Assembly: GCA_036381155.1 (NCBI GenBank) | Contig: DASVDJ010000035.1 | Location: 62,001 to 126,000 of the forward strand | Source of the DNA: JAENWD01 sp036381155 | GTDB lineage: Bacteria; Acidobacteriota; Vicinamibacteria; Vicinamibacterales; JAENWD01 | Length of the DNA: 64,000 nt | Direction: 5' to 3' | In this document: piece by piece, positions 1 to 8,497 of the stretch | Layout: every line of letters starts with the position of its first letter | Numbering within the stretch: position 1 is the first letter of the stretch | The notes under the pieces: generated by a model | Databases searched by the model: none | Told to the model about the DNA's origin: nothing | The model's input: only the letters and a program-made list of their open reading frames with translations | Position numbers and translations under genes: made by a program

Positions 1-1410
1 GCGCCAGCCGGAGCGTCCGCATCGGGCGCGCGCGCCGCGCCCGGCTCGACGATTCCGATCGACGCGACCACCTTCCGCCGCATCGCCGAGGAACAGACGC
101 CCGCCGTGGTCAGCATCCGGACCGAGTCGATCTCGGAGCGCCCCGGCAGGGACGAGCTGACGCGCGAGTTCTTCGAGCGCTTCTTCGGCAGACCTGCGCC
201 GGAGCGGCCCGAGGGGGAATCCGACGAGTTCGTGCAGGAAGGGGCCGGCTCCGGGTTCATCATCGACGCCAGCGGGCTCATCCTCACGAACAACCACGTC
301 GTGCAGGGCGCGCGTCGCATCGAGGTCGGCCTCTTCGACAACGGCGCCCGTGCGATCGACGCGCGGACCCACCAGGCGGAAGTCGTCGGACGCGACCCGC
401 TCACGGACACGGCCCTGATCCGGCTCACCGAGAAGCCCGACCGCCCGCTCACGGCCGCCCGCCTCGGCTCCTCCGCCCGGATGGCGCCCGGCGACTTCGT
501 CGTCGCGATCGGCAATCCCTACAATCTGGCGCACACCGTGACCGTCGGTGTGATCAGCGCGTCCGAGCGCTCCTTCCAGAACGTCCCGGGGCGCGCGCTG
601 ACGATGCTCCAGACCGACGCCGCCATCAATCCGGGCAACTCCGGCGGGCCGCTGCTGAACGTCGAGGGCGAGGTCATCGGCATCAGCACGGCCATCTTCA
701 GCACGGCGATGAGCGGCGGCAATCTCGGCATCGGTTTCGCCGTGCCGATCGACACGGTCAAGAACCTGATGCCGCAGCTCCGCGAGGGGAAGGTGACGCG
801 CGGGCGCATCGGCGTGCAGGTGAGCGACGTCCCGTCGAATGCCGCCAGGGCGCTGGGACTCGATGAGCCGCGGGGCGCGATTGCTGCTGCCGTCGAGCCC
901 GACGGGCCGGCCGCAAAGGCCGGCATGAAGCCGGGCGATGTCGTCGTCGAATACAACGGCCAGCCGATCACGGACACACGCCAGCTCGTCGACCTCGTCA
1001 CGGCCACGAAGCCGGGGACCACGGTGCCGGTGCGCGTGATTCGCGACGGCAAGCCGGTGACGCTCCAGGTTGCGGTCGAGGAACTGATGCTCGTCGAGGA
1101 ACAGGCGCAGCCGCAGGCCGCTGACGACACCGGAGGGTTCGGGCTGCAGCTGCGCGACCAGCCGGCCGGAGAGCGCCGCGGACCGCAGGCGCCGTCCGGA
1201 CCCGTGGTCGCGAGCATCGAACCGCGAAGCCCGGCGGCCCGTGCCGGACTGCAACCGGGTGATGTGATTCTCGAAGTGAACCGCAGGCAGGTCCGGACGG
1301 CCGAGGAAGCGGCCGCTGCGTTCCGCCAGGTGCCGGAAGGTGGCGTCGCGCTGGTGCTGCTCTCCCGCGAGGGGCAGGAGCTCTTCGTCACCGTGCCGCG
1401 CGGCCGCTGA
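1..1410 (+). CDS. HtrA/DegP-family periplasmic serine protease with two PDZ domains, 5' end outside the window
   Basis: This encodes a periplasmic quality-control protease of the DegP/DegQ/HtrA family. The reading frame is open from base 1, so the N-terminus and any signal peptide lie upstream; a GTG at 106 falls inside the conserved PAVVSI stretch and is not the real start. The trypsin-like domain carries a complete triad: His in NNHVV (295-297), Asp in LTDTALI (406-408) and Ser in GNSGGPL (640-642). Two PDZ domains follow, one around GAIAAAVEPDGPAAKAG and one around PVVASIEPRSPAARAG, which is the DegP/DegQ layout. It converges on the small exported-protein gene, with a stem-loop between them. 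Family assignment is firm; DegP versus DegQ cannot be decided without the N-terminus. Confidence 0.93.
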   Translation, partial: APAGASASGARAAPGSTIPIDATTFRRIAEEQTPAVVSIRTESISERPGRDELTREFFERFFGRPAPERPEGESDEFVQEGAGSGFIIDASGLILTNNHVVQGARRIEVGLFDNGARAIDARTHQAEVVGRDPLTDTALIRLTEKPDRPLTAARLGSSARMAPGDFVVAIGNPYNLAHTVTVGVISASERSFQNVPGRALTMLQTDAAINPGNSGGPLLNVEGEVIGISTAIFSTAMSGGNLGIGFAVPIDTVKNLMPQLREGKVTRGRIGVQVSDVPSNAARALGLDEPRGAIAAAVEPDGPAAKAGMKPGDVVVEYNGQPITDTRQLVDLVTATKPGTTVPVRVIRDGKPVTLQVAVEELMLVEEQAQPQAADDTGGFGLQLRDQPAGERRGPQAPSGPVVASIEPRSPAARAGLQPGDVILEVNRRQVRTAEEAAAAFRQVPEGGVALVLLSREGQELFVTVPRGR

Positions 1411-1450
1411 CGCGGGCGAACGAGGCGCACTCTTCCGTGGAACTCCGGTC

Positions 1451-1472
1451 GGGGCGGCCCGCACGCCGCCCC
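1451..1472. terminator. GC-rich stem-loop between convergent genes
   Basis: An exact 8-bp inverted repeat (GGGGCGGC and GCCGCCCC) with a 6-nt loop lies between the convergent htrA-like gene and the small exported-protein gene. There is no T-run on either side. It is probably a bidirectional transcript end; this is inferred from position and symmetry. Confidence 0.5.
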
Positions 1473-1491
1473 ACGTCGGCCCGGGCTCTCC

Positions 1492-1968
1492 TCACTGTGC
1501 GAGCGGCAGGTGCAGCAGCACGTGGTGTCCGCGCGCGTTCACCCAGATCCGCACGAACTCGTCTCCCTTGAGCCGCTCCACCCGGCGCTCGCCCGGTCCG
1601 GGCGGGTTCCCCTCCGCGACCTCGCCGATCTCGTTGCCGGGAATGATGGTGGCCATCGCGCGGGCACGGACGGTCGAGCCCTGCATGATCTCGACCCAGC
1701 GCTGCAGCGAGGCACGCTGGCCCGGCACCTCTGGATCGGCGGTGTCAGCGGTGAGTCGCAGCCGATACGTGCCCGGTTCCAGGCGCTCACCGTCGGCCAT
1801 CACCGCCGTCGGCAGACGGACCGTCCCGAGCATCACCTCACCAGGCAGGACACTCGTGCTTTCCGATTCCTGCGCCGCGGGCTGTTGTGCGCGTCCTTCA
1901 TCTGCCGGAAACCCCGACAGGACCGCGGCGAGGATGAACACCGGGACTCCCGACGTGCATGGCTGCAT
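1492..1968 (-). CDS. Small exported protein of unknown function
   Basis: A 158-residue product I do not recognise. The N-terminus has a hydrophobic stretch (VPVFILAAVLSGF) followed by small residues and GRAQQP, consistent with a Sec signal peptide cleaved near residue 27. The mature part contains LEPGTYRLRL, the kind of segment found in bacterial surface beta-sandwich proteins, and ends in a hydrophobic HHVLLHLPLAQ. It follows surE on the same strand with an 84-bp gap, so it may be co-transcribed. No catalytic motif is visible. That it is a real gene is likely from the signal peptide, its codon bias and its convergent placement. Confidence 0.6.
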   Translation of the reverse strand: MQPCTSGVPVFILAAVLSGFPADEGRAQQPAAQESESTSVLPGEVMLGTVRLPTAVMADGERLEPGTYRLRLTADTADPEVPGQRASLQRWVEIMQGSTVRARAMATIIPGNEIGEVAEGNPPGPGERRVERLKGDEFVRIWVNARGHHVLLHLPLAQ

Positions 1969-2052
1969 GGCTGCTCCTCCGCGTGCTGGCTGTCCGCACC
2001 GGCCGCCAGCAAACGCCGGGCCCGGTTTCCAGCCGTCGTGCCGGGCGCGCGG

Positions 2053-2814
2053 TCAGGAACGCGGCGATGCCGTCGAGAAGGCGTAGCCCTCGAGCAGGGG
2101 CAGCACGGCGTGCGCCGTCATGTCGGGCTGCAGCGGCGTCACGGAGATGAAGCCGTGCCGGACGGCGACGTAGTCGGCGCGGTCGTCGTCGTGCCAGTGG
2201 TACTGCGCTTCGTCGATCCAGTAGTAGTAACGACCGCGCGGATCCACGCGCGCGGCGACCGAGGTCTCGTGGTTGCGCCGGCCCTGGACCGTGATCCGGA
2301 AGGCATGCGGGCGTCCCGGCGGCACGTTGACGTTGAGAAACGTGCGTGACGGCAGCGGACGAGCGAGCATCGACTCGGCGACGGCGAGCGCGGCATCCGC
2401 GGCGGGTCCGAAGTCGTCGCCGGGCTGCCACTCGCCGCGTGATACGGCCAGGCCCGGGATGCCGAGCAGGGCCGCTTCGAGCGCGCCGGCCACCGTACCG
2501 GAGTACGTGACGTCGTCGCCGAGGTTGTAGCCCTTGTTGATGCCCGAGACGACCAGATCGGGTCGCCGCCCGTCGAGGACGACCGTGACCGCGACGTTCA
2601 CGCAGTCGGTCGGGGTGCCGTCGACGGCGTAGCGATCGGGGCCGACCTGCTCGAGCCGCAGCGGCTGGCGCAACGTCAGGGCGTGGCCGCTCGCGCTGGC
2701 CTCGGTCGTGGGCGCGACCGTGACGACGTCTCCGAGCGCGCGCAGCGCGTCGGCGAGTGCGATGATGCCCTCGGAATGCACGCCGTCGTCGTTGGTGACG
2801 AGAATCAGAGGCAT
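2053..2814 (-). CDS. surE: 5'/3'-nucleotidase SurE
   Basis: SurE is a metal-dependent nucleoside monophosphate phosphatase linked to stress survival. The 253-residue length is normal for the family. The diagnostic N-terminus MPLILVTNDDGVHSEGI carries the paired aspartates that bind the metal, and SGHALTL and NKGYNLGDDVTYSGTVAGA match the active-site loop and the conserved Asn/Ser region. The start is fixed because the family begins with this strand. A TATACT box lies only 9 nt upstream of the ATG and there is no Shine-Dalgarno sequence, which points to a leaderless mRNA. It is divergent from the nfeD-slipin pair. Confidence 0.95.
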   Translation of the reverse strand: MPLILVTNDDGVHSEGIIALADALRALGDVVTVAPTTEASASGHALTLRQPLRLEQVGPDRYAVDGTPTDCVNVAVTVVLDGRRPDLVVSGINKGYNLGDDVTYSGTVAGALEAALLGIPGLAVSRGEWQPGDDFGPAADAALAVAESMLARPLPSRTFLNVNVPPGRPHAFRITVQGRRNHETSVAARVDPRGRYYYWIDEAQYHWHDDDRADYVAVRHGFISVTPLQPDMTAHAVLPLLEGYAFSTASPRS

Positions 2815-2823
2815 GTGCGGACC

Positions 2824-2829
2824 AGTATA
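2824..2829 (-). promoter_or_regulatory. Candidate -10 box (TATACT) for surE
   Basis: TATACT on the minus strand ends 9 nt before the surE ATG, so initiation would fall at or within a few bases of the start codon. No convincing -35 hexamer or ribosome binding site is seen. It is paired with the divergent TATAAT of nfeD. Confidence 0.5.
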
Positions 2830-2881
2830 TCGGGCCGCGCGCGGCGGTCCGGTTCGGGTCCGGCGCGCATGCCGGCTCGGC

Positions 2882-2887
2882 TATAAT
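2882..2887 (+). promoter_or_regulatory. Candidate -10 box (TATAAT) for nfeD-slipin
   Basis: A perfect TATAAT in very GC-rich surroundings ends 11 nt before the nfeD ATG. The predicted transcript start leaves a leader of at most a few bases. No clear -35 hexamer lies at 17 bp. Confidence 0.55.
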
Positions 2888-2898
2888 CCCGGCGACGC

Positions 2899-3330
2899 AT
2901 GCCCTGGTGGCTCTGGCTGGTCGTCGGTCTCATCCTCGCCTCGCTCGAGCTCGCGACGCCCGGCGGTTTCTATCTGATCTTCTTCGGTGTCTCTGCGGTG
3001 CTGATCGCCGTGCTCACCGCGCTCGGCTTCGGCGGACCGCTGTGGGTCGAGTGGACCGCCTTCGCGCTGTTCAGCGTCGTGCTGCTGCTCGCGTTCCGCC
3101 GCCCGATGATCCGGCTGACGGGTGTCGCGGCCGAGGACGTGGACGCGATCGTCGGCGAGATCGCGGTTGTCGTCGCCGACGCGATTGCCCCGGGCGCGAT
3201 CGGACGCGCCGAACTGCGCGGCTCGACCTGGTCGGCGCGCAACCTCCACACCGAGCCGCTCGTCGCCGGCCAGCGCTGCCGCGTCGCGCGCGTCGAGGGC
3301 CTGCTGCTCTACCTCGTGCCGGAGCGTTGA
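2899..3330 (+). CDS. NfeD-like membrane protein
   Basis: A 143-residue short NfeD-family protein. It starts MPWWLWLVVGLILASLELATPGGFYL, shown here only to mark the first membrane helix, which is followed by two more hydrophobic segments up to about residue 72. A soluble OB-fold-like domain follows, with GEIAVVVADAI and GSTWSARNL. NfeD proteins are encoded next to SPFH/stomatin proteins and are thought to help organise membrane microdomains; the next gene begins 1 bp after this stop and is exactly such a partner. The start is the ATG directly after the TATAAT box. Assignment to the short (protease-less) NfeD class is secure; the detailed role is not known. Confidence 0.88.
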   Translation: MPWWLWLVVGLILASLELATPGGFYLIFFGVSAVLIAVLTALGFGGPLWVEWTAFALFSVVLLLAFRRPMIRLTGVAAEDVDAIVGEIAVVVADAIAPGAIGRAELRGSTWSARNLHTEPLVAGQRCRVARVEGLLLYLVPER

Positions 3331-3331
3331 C

Positions 3332-4318
3332 ATGGAGCTGCCGATGGATCTCCCGTTTCTGATCGTCGCGGGTCTGCTCGCCCTGTTCGCGTTCGTCGTC
3401 ATCGGGCGCGTGGCGGTCGTCGTCCCGCAGCAGAACGCGTACATCGTCGAGCGGCTCGGGAAGTACGCCGGCACGCTCCAGGCCGGCTTCCACATCCTGG
3501 TCCCCTTCCTCGACGTCGTCCGCTACAAGCACACGCTGAAGGAGCAGTCGATCGACATCCCGGCGCAGATCTGCATCACGCGGGACAACGTGCAGGTGCA
3601 GGTCGACGGCGTGCTGTACCTGAAGGTGCTGAACCCGGAGCGCGCCTCCTACGGCATCTCCGACTACCTGTTCGCGATCTCGCAGCTCGCCCAGACGACG
3701 CTGCGGAGCGAGGTCGGCAAGATCGATCTGGACAAGACGTTCGAGGAGCGCACGAACATCAACACCGCCGTCGTCACCGAGCTGGACAAGGCGTCCGAGC
3801 CCTGGGGCGTGAAGGTCCTGCGGTACGAGGTCAAGAGCATCACGCCTCCCGCGGACGTGCTGGCGGCGATGGAGAAGCAGATGCGCGCCGAGCGCGAGAA
3901 GCGCGCGATGATCCTCACCTCCGAGGGCCAGCGTGACGCGGCGATCAACACGGCGGAAGGGGCCAAGCAGGAGACCATCAAGGCCTCGGAAGCCGCGAAG
4001 CTGCGCCAGATCAACGAGGCGCAGGGACAGGCCGAGGCGATTCTCGCGGTTGCGACCGCGACGGCCGAGGGCATCCGCCGCGTGGCCGAGGCGATCACGG
4101 TCGCCGGCGGCACCGATGCCGTGCGGCTCCGCGTCGCGGAGCAGTACGTCGCGCAGCTCGGCAAGCTGGTCGGATCCAGCAACACGCTCGTCTTGCCGGC
4201 GAACGTCGCGGACGTCGGCAGCATGATCGCGCTCGCGATGAACGTGTTCCAGTCCCAGGAGAACGGCGGCGGCGCCGCGACGGCGCCCGGCGCGCCACCG
4301 CCCGCGTATCGACGCTGA
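3332..4318 (+). CDS. SPFH/band-7 slipin (stomatin/QmcA-like) membrane protein
   Basis: A 328-residue stomatin-like protein. One N-terminal membrane helix (LPFLIVAGLLALFAFVVIG) is followed by the band-7 domain, with the typical VPQQNAYIVERLGKY, DIPAQICITRDNVQVQVDG and VKSITPPADVLAAM segments. A long Ala/Glu-rich helix (about residues 200-260) probably drives oligomerisation. The ATG at 3332, one base after the nfeD stop, gives the normal N-terminus; the frame is open further upstream but only as overlap with nfeD. The NfeD-slipin pair is a widespread two-gene operon acting on membrane protein quality and fluidity. The exact substrate or partner here is unknown. Confidence 0.92.
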   Translation: MELPMDLPFLIVAGLLALFAFVVIGRVAVVVPQQNAYIVERLGKYAGTLQAGFHILVPFLDVVRYKHTLKEQSIDIPAQICITRDNVQVQVDGVLYLKVLNPERASYGISDYLFAISQLAQTTLRSEVGKIDLDKTFEERTNINTAVVTELDKASEPWGVKVLRYEVKSITPPADVLAAMEKQMRAEREKRAMILTSEGQRDAAINTAEGAKQETIKASEAAKLRQINEAQGQAEAILAVATATAEGIRRVAEAITVAGGTDAVRLRVAEQYVAQLGKLVGSSNTLVLPANVADVGSMIALAMNVFQSQENGGGAATAPGAPPPAYRR

Positions 4319-4390
4319 CTCGTACGTTCCGGGTCCGGCCCGCCACGCGGCACGGGCCCGAGCCGACTCTGACGACAGACGAGCCGAACC

Positions 4391-6055
4391 GTGCCCTGGC
4401 CTCAGACCTACGATCCGATGGGCAGCCTCGCGCTGTCGACGCTGCTCGCCTCTCTCCCTGTCGTCGTCCTGCTCGGCACGCTGGCCGTCCTGCGATGGCC
4501 CGCGCATCTTGCCGCACTGGCCGGTCTCGGCGCCGCGCTCGCCATCGCGATCGTGCCGTTCGGGATGCCGGCGCCGATGGCCCTCGCCTCGGCCGCGTAT
4601 GGCGCGCTGTACGGCCTGCTGCCGATCGGGTGGATCGTCCTCAACGTCATCTTCCTCTACAGGCTGACGGAAGAGCGCGGACTGTTCGGCGTCCTCCGGC
4701 ACAGCATCACCACCGTCACCGACGACCGCCGCCTGCAGTTGCTCGTCGTCGCGTTCTGCTTCGGCGCGTTCTTCGAGGGAGCCGCCGGCTTCGGCACGCC
4801 CGTGGCCGTGACCGGGGCGATTCTGATCGGCCTCGGCTTCTCGCCGCTCGCGGCGTCCGGCCTCTCGCTCATCGCCAACACGGCGCCGGTCGCGTACGGC
4901 GCGCTCGGCACCCCGATCATCGCGCTGCAGAGCGTGACCGGTCTCGACCTGCTGGAGCTCTCGGGCATGGTCGGACGGCAGCTGCCGTTCTTCTCGCTCA
5001 TCGTGCCGTTCTGGCTGGTGTGGGCGTATGCCGGGTGGCGGCGGATGCTGGAGGTATGGCCCGCGGTGCTCGTCGCGGGTGTCGGTTTCGCCGTCCCCCA
5101 GTGGCTCGTCTCGAACTACCACGGTCCGTGGCTCGTGGACGTGGTGGCGTCGGTCGTGTCGCTCGGGCTGGTCTCGCTCTTCCTCCGTGTCTGGCGGCCG
5201 AAGCGTACCGATACCGGGAGTGAGCCGGCGGCCGCCGCGCCGGGCGTTGCCGGCGCCGGAGCTGCCGTCCAGACAGCCGCGCCGGTTGCGGATTCCCGGC
5301 TGGTCTGGCGCGCGTGGACGCCCTGGATCATCCTGAGCGTCGTCGTCTTCGTCTGGGGCCTGCCGGCGACGAAGGCGTGGCTCGACAGCCTGTCCGTCAT
5401 CCGCATGCCGGTCCCGTTCCTCCATCAGGCCGTCCTGCGCACGCCGCCCGTGGTGGCCGAGGCCCACGCCGAGAGCGCGATCTACGCCATCAACTGGCTC
5501 TCCGCCACCGGCAGCGGCATCTTCCTCGCCGCGATTCTGGCCGGCCTGGTCATGGGCTGCTCGGTGCGGATGATGGCGCGCACCTACTGGCAGACGCTGA
5601 AGCTGGTGCGGCTGTCGCTGCTCACCATCAGCGCGATGATGGCCGTCGGTTTCACCACGCGCTACTCGGGCCTCGACGCCACGCTGGGCCTCGCGTTCGC
5701 GCAGGCCGGCTTCTTCTATCCCTTCTTCGGCACCATGCTGGGCTGGCTCGGCGTCGCGCTGACGGGCAGCGACACCTCGTCGAACGTGCTCTTCGGCAGC
5801 CTGCAGAAGATCACCGCCGAGCAGCTGGGCCTGAACCCCGTGCTGATGGCCGCAGCGAACTCGTCCGGCGGGGTCATGGGCAAGATGGTCGACGCGCAGA
5901 GCATCGTCGTCGCCAGCACCGCGACGCGATGGTACGGGCACGAGGGAGACATCCTGCGCTACGTGTTCGTGCACAGCCTCGTGCTCGCGTGTCTCGTCGG
6001 CGTGCTGGTGATGCTGCAGGCCTACGTCGCGCCGTTCACCACGCTCGTCAGGTGA
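4391..6055 (+). CDS. lldP: L-lactate/glycolate permease (LldP/GlcA family)
   Basis: A 554-residue polytopic inner-membrane carrier of the lactate permease family, which imports L-lactate, D-lactate or glycolate with protons. It begins at a GTG with MPWPQTYDPMGSLALSTLLA, close to family N-termini, and the conserved FFEGAAGFGTPVAVTGAIL and NSSGGVMGKMVDAQSI segments are present. About a dozen hydrophobic segments are visible. A Pro/Ala-rich cytoplasmic loop lies near residues 275-300. No lactate dehydrogenase genes are adjacent, so the physiological substrate cannot be told from context. No Shine-Dalgarno sequence precedes the GTG. Confidence 0.93.
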   Translation: MPWPQTYDPMGSLALSTLLASLPVVVLLGTLAVLRWPAHLAALAGLGAALAIAIVPFGMPAPMALASAAYGALYGLLPIGWIVLNVIFLYRLTEERGLFGVLRHSITTVTDDRRLQLLVVAFCFGAFFEGAAGFGTPVAVTGAILIGLGFSPLAASGLSLIANTAPVAYGALGTPIIALQSVTGLDLLELSGMVGRQLPFFSLIVPFWLVWAYAGWRRMLEVWPAVLVAGVGFAVPQWLVSNYHGPWLVDVVASVVSLGLVSLFLRVWRPKRTDTGSEPAAAAPGVAGAGAAVQTAAPVADSRLVWRAWTPWIILSVVVFVWGLPATKAWLDSLSVIRMPVPFLHQAVLRTPPVVAEAHAESAIYAINWLSATGSGIFLAAILAGLVMGCSVRMMARTYWQTLKLVRLSLLTISAMMAVGFTTRYSGLDATLGLAFAQAGFFYPFFGTMLGWLGVALTGSDTSSNVLFGSLQKITAEQLGLNPVLMAAANSSGGVMGKMVDAQSIVVASTATRWYGHEGDILRYVFVHSLVLACLVGVLVMLQAYVAPFTTLVR

Positions 6056-6136
6056 GCGGTCCGCCGGGTCTGCGGCACCGGCGGCGGGCACCGGACGCGG
6101 GAAATCCCTGGCCGGAAGTCTGACCGTGTCACCGGG

Positions 6137-6142
6137 TACAAT
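6137..6142 (+). promoter_or_regulatory. Candidate -10 box (TACAAT) for the radical SAM gene
   Basis: TACAAT ends 5 nt before the GTG start at 6148. Initiation 6-7 nt downstream of the box would begin the RNA at the start codon itself, so a leaderless mRNA is likely. No -35 hexamer is evident. Confidence 0.45.
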
Positions 6143-6147
6143 CGGAC

Positions 6148-7266
6148 GTGGCGCTCAAGGACATTCTCGAGTCAGCCGTCCGTCCGGCGGCGCTCGTCGA
6201 GCCCATCGATGACCGCCGCATCCGCTGCGTGGCGTGCGGTCACCGCTGCCCGCTGCCCGACGGCGCCGCGGGCGTGTGCAAGGTCCGCTTCAACCGCGGC
6301 GGCACGCTCTACGCCCCCTGGGGCTACGTCGGCGGCATCCAGTGCGATCCAGTCGAGAAGAAGCCGTTCTTCCACGTCTCCCCCGGCAGCCTCGCGTTCA
6401 GCTTCGGCATGCTCGGCTGCGACCTGCACTGTGGCTACTGCCAGAACTGGGTGACATCGCAGGCGCTGCGCGATCCGAGGGCCGTCGTGCCGCCGCGCGA
6501 GGTCGACCCGGCGGGCGTGGCGCGACAGGCCGCAGACCTCGGCGCGCGGCTGCTGGTCTCGACCTACAACGAGCCGCTCATCACGCTGGAATGGGCCGTC
6601 GAGATCTTCCGGCACGCGCGGCCGCTCGGGTTGCGCACGGCGTTCGTCTCGAACGGCAACGCCACTCCGCAGGCGCTCGACTACCTGCAGCCGCACATCG
6701 ACTGCTACAAGGTCGATCTGAAGTCGTTCGACGACCGGCAGTACCGGCAGCTGGGCGGGCGGCTCGCTCCCATCCTCGAGACGATCCGGGATCTGCACCG
6801 CCGCGGCATCTGGGTCGAGATCGTCACGCTCCTCGTGCCCGGCTTCAACGACAGCGAGGCGGAGCTGCGGCAGCTCACCGCCTTCGTGGCGGACGTCTCA
6901 CCCGACATCCCGTGGCACGTCACGGCGTTTCACCCTGACTACCGGATGACCGATCGCGGCGATACGGCCGCGTCCCAGCTGCTGCGCGCGGCCGCCATCG
7001 GCCGCGAGAGCGGGCTGCGCTTCGTCTATGCGGGCAACCGGCCGGGAGCGGTCGGCGATCTCGAGGACACGCGGTGCGCATCGTGCGGGACGACGCTCGT
7101 CGAGCGGACCGGCTACGTGGTTCACGCCAACCGGCTGAACGAAGCGGGGACGTGTCCGTCGTGTGGCGTGCGGGTGCCGGGCTTGTGGGAGCCAACGCCG
7201 GCGCCCCATGGTCGCGCGTGGCAGGCGGGCGTCGCGGTCTGGCGTTCGCGACCCGATCAGCCCTGA
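6148..7266 (+). CDS. amrS: AmmeMemoRadiSam-system radical SAM enzyme (AmrS)
   Basis: A 372-residue pyruvate-formate-lyase-activase-like radical SAM protein. The [4Fe-4S] motif is CDLHCGYC (C-x3-C-x2-C), followed by the NWVTSQ segment typical of AmrS. Further cysteines occur near the N-terminus (VACGHRCPLPDGAAGVC) and in two C-terminal pairs (CASC and CPSC), suggesting extra metal sites. AmrS works with a MEMO-like and an AMMECR1-like protein in many genomes; neither is in this window. Recent work on the family suggests a role in selective alkylation or RNA/protein modification, but the reaction here cannot be read from the sequence. Translation starts at a GTG. Confidence 0.88.
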   Translation: MALKDILESAVRPAALVEPIDDRRIRCVACGHRCPLPDGAAGVCKVRFNRGGTLYAPWGYVGGIQCDPVEKKPFFHVSPGSLAFSFGMLGCDLHCGYCQNWVTSQALRDPRAVVPPREVDPAGVARQAADLGARLLVSTYNEPLITLEWAVEIFRHARPLGLRTAFVSNGNATPQALDYLQPHIDCYKVDLKSFDDRQYRQLGGRLAPILETIRDLHRRGIWVEIVTLLVPGFNDSEAELRQLTAFVADVSPDIPWHVTAFHPDYRMTDRGDTAASQLLRAAAIGRESGLRFVYAGNRPGAVGDLEDTRCASCGTTLVERTGYVVHANRLNEAGTCPSCGVRVPGLWEPTPAPHGRAWQAGVAVWRSRPDQP

Positions 7267-7330
7267 TCCGCCGAAGCCCGCGAACGATCACATGCGGGCG
7301 CAGGCCCGCGACCCTCACCCGGGCGAGGCG

Positions 7331-7380
7331 GGACCCGATCCGGCCCGATCCGACCCGATCCGACCTGATCCGACCCGATC
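7331..7380. repeat. Five tandem 10-bp repeats, each ending in GATC
   Basis: Five consecutive decamers of the form C/G-G-A/G-C-C-C/T-GATC lie at the tail-to-tail junction of amrS and moaA. The GATC tetramers recur every 10 bp, one per helical turn. Diverged GATC-bearing bases (CCCGATC, CTGATCC) extend to the amrS stop. The last unit supplies part of the moaA stop codon. Units are too short and spacer-less for a CRISPR array. Confidence 0.8.
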
Positions 7381-8398
7381 AGCCTCCCCTCGTATGCATC
7401 TCGAGGTGCGGGTTGCGTCGCAGGGTCGTGATCGGCACGAACGCGCGGCGGTCGCCCAGGGCGAGCCGATCCTCCGCGCCCCGATCGTCCCGCGCACGCC
7501 AGGCGGACCGGATGGCGTCCATCACCTCCTCGTCGCCGGCGCCGCCGCGCAGCAGCGCGCGCAGGTCGTGGCCGGTCTGCGCGTAGAGGCACAGGAACCA
7601 CTGCCCGTCGGCGGTCAGGCGGCTGCGATCGCACGTCGCGCAGAACGGCTGCGTCGTCGACGAGATCACGCCGATCACCTGCCCGTGCGCCAGCCGGTAC
7701 CGGTCCGCCGGCGCCCAGCCGTCGTCCTCGAGTGGCGTGAGCGCTCCGAAGCGGCGCTTGAGGCGCGCGAGCAGCTCGGCGCGCGTGAGCACCTGGTCCA
7801 TCGACCAGCGGGTCGCGCCGCCGACGTCCATGTACTCGATGAAGCGCAGCTCCGCGCCGAGCCGGTCCGCCTCGATCACGAGCGCGTCGATCTCGTCGTC
7901 GTTCACGCCGCGCAGCGCGACCGTGTCGATCTTGAAGCCGGGGAACACCCGTGCGGCGGCGGCCAACCCCTCGCGGACGCGCGGCAGTTCGTCGAACCGC
8001 GTGAGCGCGCGGAAGCGCGCCGGGTCGAGCGTGTCGAGGCTCACCGTGATGCGGCCGAGCCCGGCTTCGCGCAGCGCGTCCGCCATCGGCGCCAGCAGCA
8101 CGCCGTTCGTGGTCAGCGCGAGGTCGTCGATGCCGGGGATGTCGCGCAGCTGCCGGATGAGGACGGGCAGCTGCCGCCGGAGCAGCGGCTCGCCGCCGGT
8201 GAGCCGCACGCGCCGCACGCCGAGCTGCGCGAACAGGCGCACCAGGCGCGTGATCTCTTCGAAGTGGAGGACGTGGTCACGCGGGAGCCAGACGTAGTCC
8301 GGCTCGGGCATGCAGTAGTGACAGCGCAGGTTGCAGCGGTCGGTCACGGACACGCGCAGGCTGGCCAGCGGGCGCGCGTAGCGGTCGGTCAGCGGCAT
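7379..8398 (-). CDS. moaA: GTP 3',8-cyclase MoaA
   Basis: MoaA performs the first step of molybdenum cofactor synthesis, converting GTP to 3',8-cH2GTP with SAM. The N-terminal cluster motif is CNLRCHYC and the second cluster is held by CATCDRSRLTADGQWFLC near the C-terminus. The protein ends in HTRGG; the C-terminal GG is the conserved dipeptide needed for activity, so the 3' end is intact although it runs into the decamer repeat. I chose the ATG at 8398 (MPLTDRYARPL), giving 339 residues, because the 18 upstream residues are low complexity and not family-like. No other moa genes are in the window. Confidence 0.95.
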   Translation of the reverse strand: MPLTDRYARPLASLRVSVTDRCNLRCHYCMPEPDYVWLPRDHVLHFEEITRLVRLFAQLGVRRVRLTGGEPLLRRQLPVLIRQLRDIPGIDDLALTTNGVLLAPMADALREAGLGRITVSLDTLDPARFRALTRFDELPRVREGLAAAARVFPGFKIDTVALRGVNDDEIDALVIEADRLGAELRFIEYMDVGGATRWSMDQVLTRAELLARLKRRFGALTPLEDDGWAPADRYRLAHGQVIGVISSTTQPFCATCDRSRLTADGQWFLCLYAQTGHDLRALLRGGAGDEEVMDAIRSAWRARDDRGAEDRLALGDRRAFVPITTLRRNPHLEMHTRGG

Positions 8399-8497
8399 GC
8401 TCTCATCCCGCGCGTCCGGCGTCGCACGCCGCGCCTGGGTGCGACGCGGCACCCCCGAGCGGCATGCGGAGGCTGGAGCTGAGGGGGCGACCGCGTC

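Noticed and set aside
3071..6091. A 1006-codon open frame on the minus strand opposite the slipin and permease genes
   Set aside because: It is Arg/Asp/His-rich low-complexity sequence opposite two clear gene families; a by-product of high GC at third codon positions.
7331..7380. CRISPR array at the amrS-moaA junction
   Set aside because: Units are 10 bp, directly abutting with no spacers, and no cas genes are nearby.
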